Shown one piece after another: positions 59,715-64,000 of a stretch of DNA of 64,000 nucleotides (positions are counted from its first letter, which is position 1; every line of letters starts with the position of its first letter). The translations under genes and the position numbers were made by a program. Source of the DNA: Sphingorhabdus wooponensis (GTDB lineage: Bacteria > Pseudomonadota > Alphaproteobacteria > Sphingomonadales > Sphingomonadaceae); NCBI RefSeq assembly GCF_003933235.1, contig NZ_RWJI01000001.1, positions 998,001 to 1,062,000 on the forward strand, in the 5' to 3' direction. Below the pieces are notes generated by a model, which was given only the letters and a program-made list of their open reading frames with translations, was not told where the DNA came from and ran no database searches.

Positions 59715-59737
59715 CCCTCTTAAAAACGAGGTTTTTT
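59715..59737 (+). terminator. Possible terminator before the integrase
   Basis: CCTC and GAGG flank TTAAAAAC and are followed by TTTTTT. The stem is short, so the call is weak, but it lies about 65 bp after the zinc-ribbon stop, near the likely junction between core chromosome and the mobile element. Confidence 0.4.
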
Positions 59738-59778
59738 ATGGATTGACTGCAACTTATTGTCCAGCGTCATCTATTGCC

Positions 59779-59823
59779 ATCCCACCGCATCTGTGTAAAT
59801 TGTGGTGGGATATATGGTGGGAT
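59779..59823. repeat. Inverted and direct GGTGGGAT repeats before the integrase
   Basis: ATCCCACC (59779-59786) is inverted relative to GGTGGGAT at 59804-59811 and again at 59816-59823; the last two are direct repeats 12 bp apart. They end 9 bp before the integrase start. They may be integrase arm-type or regulator sites, or part of the attachment region. Confidence 0.5.
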
Positions 59824-59832
59824 GACAGGCCA

Positions 59833-61014
59833 GTGACACTTACAGCGCTAGAAATAAAGAATGCCAAACCGGGCCTCCACTCCGACGGCGGCGGCCTGTA
59901 CCTTCACGTAGGTCCTACCGGCGGGACCAGTTGGATATTCCGCTACCAATTAGATAAAAGGCGGCGGGAGATGGGTATCGGCTCACTCGCCGCACTCACT
60001 GCCCCCGAAGCCCGCGCGAAGGCCGCCTCGTTGAAGGCTATGGTCGCTGGAGGGCAGGATCCTCTTGACGCAAGACGTGCAACGCAGGCCTCCGCGCGAG
60101 AGGCCGCCGCTTTGGCTGTAGCGCCGACGGCATCACATACATTTCGCGACGCCGCGGAACGGCACATAGCGATGAAGGAAACGGGCTGGTCAAACCCTAA
60201 GCATCGGCAGCAGTGGGCGAACACGCTTGAGACCTACGCTTATCCGACCATCGGTAACATGCCTGTAGAAGACATTACGTCGGCACACGTCCTCGACGTC
60301 CTGCTTCCGATATGGCCCGTGAAGCCCGAGACGGCCAGCCGTGTGCGGATGCGGGTTGAAGCTGTACTGAACAGTGCCAAGCTTCTCGGCTGGCGCATTG
60401 GCGAGAACCCAGCGGTTTGGCGTGGCGGCCTTGAGGCTGCATTGCCGCCAAAGTCTCGGGTGAAGGCCGTAAGGCACCACGCCGCCCTGCCATGGCAACA
60501 AGTTGCAGCCTTCATGGCCGACTTACGTGCCCGCAGTGGAATTGGCGCAAGGGCCTTGGAATTCACCGTTTTGACAGCTGCGCGCTCGGGCGAAGTGCGA
60601 CACGCGCAATGGGCCGAAATCAAGGATGACTTATGGATTGTTCCTGCGGAGCGAATGAAGGCGCGGCGTGAACACCGCGTTCCGCTCTCCCCCGCCGCAC
60701 TGGCACTGCTTGAGCAGATGCCACGTATCGAAGGCTGCCCTTTGATTTTCCCGGGCACACGGATGTCTCCCCTATCCGATATGTCGCTAAGTGCAGTGCT
60801 TAAGCGCATGGATCTCGGCGCGTTTACGGTTCACGGGTTCCGCTCAACTTTCCGCGATTGGGCGGCAGAAAACACCGACCATGACCGCGATGCGGTCGAG
60901 ATGGCCCTCGCCCACACCATAGGTAGCAAGACAGAAGCGGCGTACCGCCGTGGTGACATGCTGCCAAAGCGAATGAAACTGATGGCTGAATGGGCCGACT
61001 GGTGTGGCGCATGA
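59833..61014 (+). CDS. int: Tyrosine-recombinase integrase (DUF4102 / P4-type)
   Basis: Site-specific recombinase that integrates and excises the element. From the GTG at 59833 the 393-residue protein opens with the arm-binding DUF4102 domain (LTALEIKNAKPGLHSDGGG). The catalytic domain has Arg in LTAARSGEVRHAQW, His334 and Arg337 in TVHGFRSTFRDW, His361 in ALAHTIGSK and the nucleophile Tyr371. All catalytic residues are intact, so it should be active. P4-type integrases usually sit at a tRNA gene; none is adjacent here. The in-frame extension back to 59743 crosses the repeats and is rejected. Confidence 0.92.
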   Translation: MTLTALEIKNAKPGLHSDGGGLYLHVGPTGGTSWIFRYQLDKRRREMGIGSLAALTAPEARAKAASLKAMVAGGQDPLDARRATQASAREAAALAVAPTASHTFRDAAERHIAMKETGWSNPKHRQQWANTLETYAYPTIGNMPVEDITSAHVLDVLLPIWPVKPETASRVRMRVEAVLNSAKLLGWRIGENPAVWRGGLEAALPPKSRVKAVRHHAALPWQQVAAFMADLRARSGIGARALEFTVLTAARSGEVRHAQWAEIKDDLWIVPAERMKARREHRVPLSPAALALLEQMPRIEGCPLIFPGTRMSPLSDMSLSAVLKRMDLGAFTVHGFRSTFRDWAAENTDHDRDAVEMALAHTIGSKTEAAYRRGDMLPKRMKLMAEWADWCGA

Positions 61015-61730
61015 TTGATCGTCGTTTCAGAGAGGCTCTCCGCAAGGCGCATGTTGACGGAGATGGCGAAGCTGTCGCAGACATATGGCGCAAGGTCGCA
61101 AACAGCAAGATGTCGGTCGAGGAGACGCTCGCTTGGGCTAAGACTGTAGGAGACTGGATAACTGAGACCAATGAAACATCACCATCGCGGACGCCGGAAG
61201 GGGAGCCTACGCCGTTGACGCGGGTTGACCGCATTCACGCCGCACTTGCGGTCACCGGATGGGCAGAGCCTACACGGGATAGCCTAAGTGATGAGTACCA
61301 TCTCCTTCAGTTTGCAACGAAATACTCACATGTACAGCGCACAGCGGCAACTGCGATATGGCAACTTATTCACCGCGGTAAGGCGTCACAGCGCACACGT
61401 GAGGAATGGCTCGATTACGTTGCGAAAGGCATCACCGAAGCCGAACTCCCCGACGGCGCGAACCGGCGTGGCGATGCCATGCTGAAAACGATTGGGCTTA
61501 AAGGGCATGAACACGGACAACTTGAGATGCTAGTGAAAATTTTACTGCAATGGATGGTTGCTCTGCGGAAGGATGCATATTCTAAAAACTCAAGGTCGCA
61601 CACTGTGTCACTGCGAAAAAGGCTTCAGGCGATCAACGTTATACCTGAGGACATAACTGAGGAAGAAGAGAAAAAGTGGGAGCGCATAATCCGCAATGAG
61701 AAGCTTGCTCTCAAAATAAAATCGAAATGA
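61011..61730 (+). CDS. Unrecognised 239-residue island protein
   Basis: Starts MIDRRFREALRKAHVDGDGE in an ATGA overlap with the integrase, so it is translationally coupled. It is helical and charged, has no membrane segment or signal peptide, and has a strongly basic C-terminus (NEKLALKIKSK). No family motif is recognised. Coupling to int suggests a role in the element's maintenance or recombination, but that is inference only. Confidence 0.7.
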   Translation: MIDRRFREALRKAHVDGDGEAVADIWRKVANSKMSVEETLAWAKTVGDWITETNETSPSRTPEGEPTPLTRVDRIHAALAVTGWAEPTRDSLSDEYHLLQFATKYSHVQRTAATAIWQLIHRGKASQRTREEWLDYVAKGITEAELPDGANRRGDAMLKTIGLKGHEHGQLEMLVKILLQWMVALRKDAYSKNSRSHTVSLRKRLQAINVIPEDITEEEEKKWERIIRNEKLALKIKSK

Positions 61731-61773
61731 CAAAAATGCCGGACGACTGACCCGCGAGCGTGCTTAAAAGACG

Positions 61774-61802
61774 GTGTTGCATCAATTAGGAGTATGCAAC
61801 AC
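61774..61802 (+). promoter_or_regulatory. 9-bp inverted repeat holding the AlpA-like gene's Shine-Dalgarno in its loop
   Basis: GTGTTGCAT (61774-61782) and ATGCAACAC (61794-61802) are perfect complements around 11 bases that contain AGGAG (61788-61792). The ATG follows immediately at 61803. As RNA this forms a hairpin abutting the start codon with the ribosome site in the loop; as DNA it is an operator-like dyad. Confidence 0.6.
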
Positions 61803-62006
61803 ATGACCAAAGAGTACCACCCAGACGCGTATCTGCGGCTTAAGACTATCATCGGCGATAAAAAGAAAGGGGTGCCCGGCATCCTTCCAATGGGCGCCAG
61901 CACCTTTTGGGCTGGCGTAGCATCGGGCCGCTACCCCAAGCCAACGAAGCTTGGACCCCGCATCACTGCTTGGCGCGCCGCCGACATTATCAACCTCACC
62001 ATTTAA
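61803..62006 (+). CDS. AlpA-like helix-turn-helix regulator/excisionase
   Basis: The 67-residue protein contains YLRLKTIIGD, LPMGASTFWAGVASGRYPKP and LGPRITAWRAADI. This is the AlpA/excisionase layout in which a short winged helix-turn-helix is followed by a Trp-Arg-containing wing. Such proteins promote integrase expression or excision in P4-like elements. The ATG at 61803 has AGGAG 10 bp ahead; the ATG at 61794 is too close to it. The upstream inverted repeat may be its own operator. Confidence 0.8.
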   Translation: MTKEYHPDAYLRLKTIIGDKKKGVPGILPMGASTFWAGVASGRYPKPTKLGPRITAWRAADIINLTI

Positions 62007-62013
62007 AAGAAAA

Positions 62014-62044
62014 GCCAGCGCCTCCCGTGCAAGGAGATGCTGGC
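62014..62044 (+). terminator. Hairpin after the AlpA-like gene
   Basis: GCCAGC..CTCC pairs with GGAG..GCTGGC (62014-62044), with a 2-bp mismatch in the stem and a 7-base loop. It starts 8 bp after the stop. There is no U-run, so it may be an attenuator or processing element rather than a full terminator. Confidence 0.45.
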
Positions 62045-62061
62045 CAAGAAGGTATCTTACA

Positions 62062-62127
62062 ATGAAATTTATAGCAAATAAATCTGCTGGTTACCAGCAG
62101 AACCTTACACATGGTGTAAGAACATGA
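62062..62127 (+). CDS. Possible 21-residue leader peptide
   Basis: An ATG at 62062 opens MKFIANKSAGYQQ... and ends in an ATGA overlap with the next gene's start (62124). Both tandem palindromes at 62084-62120 lie inside it. The overlap suggests a leader that couples translation, but the length is too small to support a firm call. Confidence 0.3.
   Translation: MKFIANKSAGYQQNLTHGVRT
62084..62120. repeat. Two tandem perfect palindromes
   Basis: CTGCTGG-TTA-CCAGCAG (62084-62100) is followed 3 bp later by CTTACAC-ATG-GTGTAAG (62104-62120). Each has 7-bp perfect arms and a 3-base centre, ending 3 bp before the ATG at 62124. They could be tandem operators or two small RNA hairpins controlling translation of the downstream genes. 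Confidence 0.6.
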
Positions 62128-62357
62128 CCCGGTCGAAAGCAGTGCGCATGCGCGCAAAACGGAAGATACACGCCCAAACGCGGGTAAGGGTCGGTAGTCA
62201 CACGCTCGAAGTCACGATCTACAAAGTCGACGGATTAACGGTTATTCAAAAAGAGTGGTCACCGACCAAACCGAGCGCCGCCGAGTTGCGGAACATGAAC
62301 TCTGCTCTCCACAAGTCACTTCTGGAAGCCACTTGGAAAGCCGGAGGTGCCGTATGA
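62124..62357 (+). CDS. Unrecognised 77-residue island protein
   Basis: Starts MTRSKAVRMRAKRKIHAQTR, a strongly basic N-terminus that could bind nucleic acid, followed by a predicted beta/alpha segment. No family recognised. It overlaps the next gene by 4 bp (ATGA), and both are probably co-expressed with the replication protein downstream. Confidence 0.55.
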   Translation: MTRSKAVRMRAKRKIHAQTRVRVGSHTLEVTIYKVDGLTVIQKEWSPTKPSAAELRNMNSALHKSLLEATWKAGGAV

Positions 62358-62629
62358 CCGCCTTCGAAGCAATCGGCCCGCTAGAGAGCGGCCCGGGCGC
62401 GGGTCTTCCGGTAATCATGCGCACCCGTCACCGCATGTCGCCAGATTACGTCGTCCAGATCACGCTGTTCGACGGCGACGGCGTATTCACGATTGGCAAG
62501 AGCTGGTATCCAGATGTCCCCAGTGCGCCTGAGATGGAGGTATTTGAAAAGAAACTGGCCAAGGTTTTGGCACCCTTCCTAGAGGCGGCGCTCCAATGCG
62601 CTGGATTGATGGAAGGTGACCTATGGTGA
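62354..62629 (+). CDS. Unrecognised 91-residue island protein
   Basis: Starts MTAFEAIGPLESGPGAGLPV in an ATGA overlap with the preceding gene. It is acidic towards the C-terminus (EMEVFEKKLAKVLAPFLEAA). No motif recognised. Its stop lies 7 bp inside the start of the replication protein. The longer in-frame ORF from 62255 overlaps the previous gene and is rejected. Confidence 0.55.
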   Translation: MTAFEAIGPLESGPGAGLPVIMRTRHRMSPDYVVQITLFDGDGVFTIGKSWYPDVPSAPEMEVFEKKLAKVLAPFLEAALQCAGLMEGDLW

Positions 62630-64000
62630 ACCTTCCCCAAACAGCGCCTGCGCCTCTGCGTGATATGCCGAACTGGGTGGTTTATCGGTTGGAAAAACAC
62701 CCAAACGAAGACAGGCAGGAAAAAATACCACACTGGGCCGATGGTACACAGAGGTTCGGCACACAGGGCGGACCAGAGGATCGCGCACGCCTAGTGACGT
62801 TTGAGGTGGCGCGTGAGGCTGCGATACGCATGGGCTTCGATGGCGTCGGCTTTGCCCACACTGAAGGGTGCGGCATTGTTACGCTCGACTTTGACAAATG
62901 CGTCGGGCCTGACGGCAAGGTGCGGCAGGACGTTCTTGACCTCGTGACCATGACGTACGCCGAATACAGTCCGAGCGGCAAAGGCATCCACGCGATCTTC
63001 ATTGGTGACGCGGATATATTGGGTAACCAAAAGGCGAACGTCAGCGAGGGGCTGGACTTCTCTGTCGAGGCATTCAGCTCAAAATTGTTTACAACTTTCA
63101 CTGGCAACACGCTGGATTACGTCGACGTACTTTACGGTGCGGACTACCTAGCGCCTTTGCCAGACATCACAATCGCCGCATGTCAGAAGCGTTTCGGTCC
63201 ACAGAAAGCCAAGGACGACCCCGACGACTTCATGATCGGACATGAGCCGAAGACTGGCCTTTCCGTGTCGCAGATGGAGGGGATGCTCGCTGTTCTCGAC
63301 CCTGACATGTCACGTGAGGACTGGATCAAGCCCGGCATGGGTCTGCATCACGAGACCGACGGCGACGACACCGGCTTCGAGATCTGGAACGACTGGTCGG
63401 CGAAGGGGTCGAAGTACCCCGGTGAGGAAGAGCTGCGGAAGCAGTGGGACAGTTTTGACCGCCGTAAAAGCTCCGGGCAGGCTAACATAACAATGCGCAC
63501 CGTTAAGAAAATGGCGAAGGAGGCTGGCTACCAAGATCCTGGCATCGACATTTCCGCTGTGCAGCCCGCAGACGTGCCGAAGGTAGACGCCACGCCGTCA
63601 CACCCCCTTCTCGACCCGTTTCCCGGCTTCATGGCGGATGTGGTATACCTCGCGCTGGCGACAGCACATAAACGCCAACCGGCTATGACGTTGCTAGGAG
63701 TGTTGGTCGCCATGGCATCAGCCTGTGGGTCGAAGATCTACCTACCGGATGGGATGCGCCTTAATTTGTACGGCCTCTGCGCTGCACCCACAGGCTCAGG
63801 CAAAGACCACATCCTCCACGTCACCGGCGAGATTGCGCGCGCGGCTGGCGCACGCAGGCTCGGTGAGTTTGCATCGGGCGCAGGCCTCGAAGATGCGCTT
63901 TGCGAGGGTGGTATTTTCGCAAGTATCGACGAAATCGCGCATGTGCTCTCAGTCCGCGGAGATAACGGCGGCCAGCATGTGAGGGAAGTCGAGAAGATGC
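62623..64000 (+). CDS. Primase-polymerase / ATPase replication protein of the element (runs off the right edge)
   Basis: Reads MVNLPQTAPAPLRDMPNWVV and stays open to the window end (about 459 codons). The first ~190 residues form a primase-polymerase-like domain with the acidic TLDFDKC (about residue 88) and SPSGKGIHAIF (about 116). Residues about 220-280 resemble PriCT-2 (DWIKPGMGLHHETDGDDTGF, then KQWDSF). A DUF3987-type ATPase follows, with Walker A APTGSGKDH near 388 and a Walker B-like ASIDEIAHVL near 430. Such proteins prime and unwind DNA for phage or plasmid-like elements. The C-terminus is outside the window. Confidence 0.85.
   Translation, partial: MVNLPQTAPAPLRDMPNWVVYRLEKHPNEDRQEKIPHWADGTQRFGTQGGPEDRARLVTFEVAREAAIRMGFDGVGFAHTEGCGIVTLDFDKCVGPDGKVRQDVLDLVTMTYAEYSPSGKGIHAIFIGDADILGNQKANVSEGLDFSVEAFSSKLFTTFTGNTLDYVDVLYGADYLAPLPDITIAACQKRFGPQKAKDDPDDFMIGHEPKTGLSVSQMEGMLAVLDPDMSREDWIKPGMGLHHETDGDDTGFEIWNDWSAKGSKYPGEEELRKQWDSFDRRKSSGQANITMRTVKKMAKEAGYQDPGIDISAVQPADVPKVDATPSHPLLDPFPGFMADVVYLALATAHKRQPAMTLLGVLVAMASACGSKIYLPDGMRLNLYGLCAAPTGSGKDHILHVTGEIARAAGARRLGEFASGAGLEDALCEGGIFASIDEIAHVLSVRGDNGGQHVREVEKM

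Noticed and set aside
59232-59723. 163-residue ORF overlapping the polymerase and zinc-ribbon genes
   Set aside because: Wrong frame relative to two better-supported genes; very basic composition and no motif.

Overview
The window looks like chromosome from an alphaproteobacterium of the order Sphingomonadales (Sphingopyxis/Sphingorhabdus-like, moderate GC). I infer this from three things: the gene order ppiD-trpE-trpG-trpD-trpC-moaC-moeA-lexA-comEC-gltA; the nuoA-to-nuoN operon running on into birA, coaX, RNase J and a DUF1467 gene; and two LexA operators of the alphaproteobacterial GTTC-N7-GTTC type. Genus is not proven. Almost everything up to about 59.65 kb is core genome.

Layout. 1-1,870 (minus): start of pyrG, secG, tpiA. 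2,024-11,354 (plus): ppiD, trpE, a secreted alpha/beta hydrolase, trpG, trpD, trpC, moaC, moeA, then lexA under its own SOS box. 11,348-16,346: comEC (minus), gltA (plus), and a degenerate nucleotidyltransferase-plus-membrane protein (minus). 16,548-18,839 (plus): a 763-residue, two-helix, long coiled-coil protein resembling polarity factors such as TipN. 18,843-36,834 (minus): an 18-kb run of tightly packed genes, nuoA to nuoN, then birA, coaX, rnj and DUF1467. Two small membrane proteins (45 and 59 residues) are embedded between nuoD, nuoE and nuoF. 36,937-44,511 (minus): inositol monophosphatase, efp, thiE, a 263-bp palindromic repeat element, class I fba, pgk, gap, tkt. 44,732-46,250 (plus): a small coiled-coil gene, zapA, 6S RNA, 5-formyl-THF cyclo-ligase, DUF2842. 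46,265-51,225 (minus): tRNA-Asp, the three branched-chain 2-oxoacid dehydrogenase E2/E1 genes, thyA. 51,489-59,652 (plus): a two-component pair, an exported catalase-peroxidase, a c-type cytochrome, a DSD1-family PLP enzyme, and an SOS-controlled Y-family polymerase coupled to a zinc-ribbon gene.

59,833-64,000 (plus) is the left end of an integrated mobile element: tyrosine integrase, an unrecognised 239-residue protein, an AlpA-like regulator, small unknown proteins, and a primase-polymerase/ATPase replication protein that runs off the window. Its right end is not visible.

The best leads are regulatory and small-gene signals: a predicted leaderless promoter with two nested inverted repeats in front of the branched-chain dehydrogenase operon; a perfect 18-bp palindrome in front of fba; a hairpin holding the Shine-Dalgarno of the AlpA-like gene in its loop, followed by two tandem perfect palindromes; the SOS-controlled polymerase/zinc-ribbon pair; the nuo-embedded small proteins; and the exported KatG beside a cytochrome c. 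I saw no CRISPR array, rRNA or complete insertion sequence.
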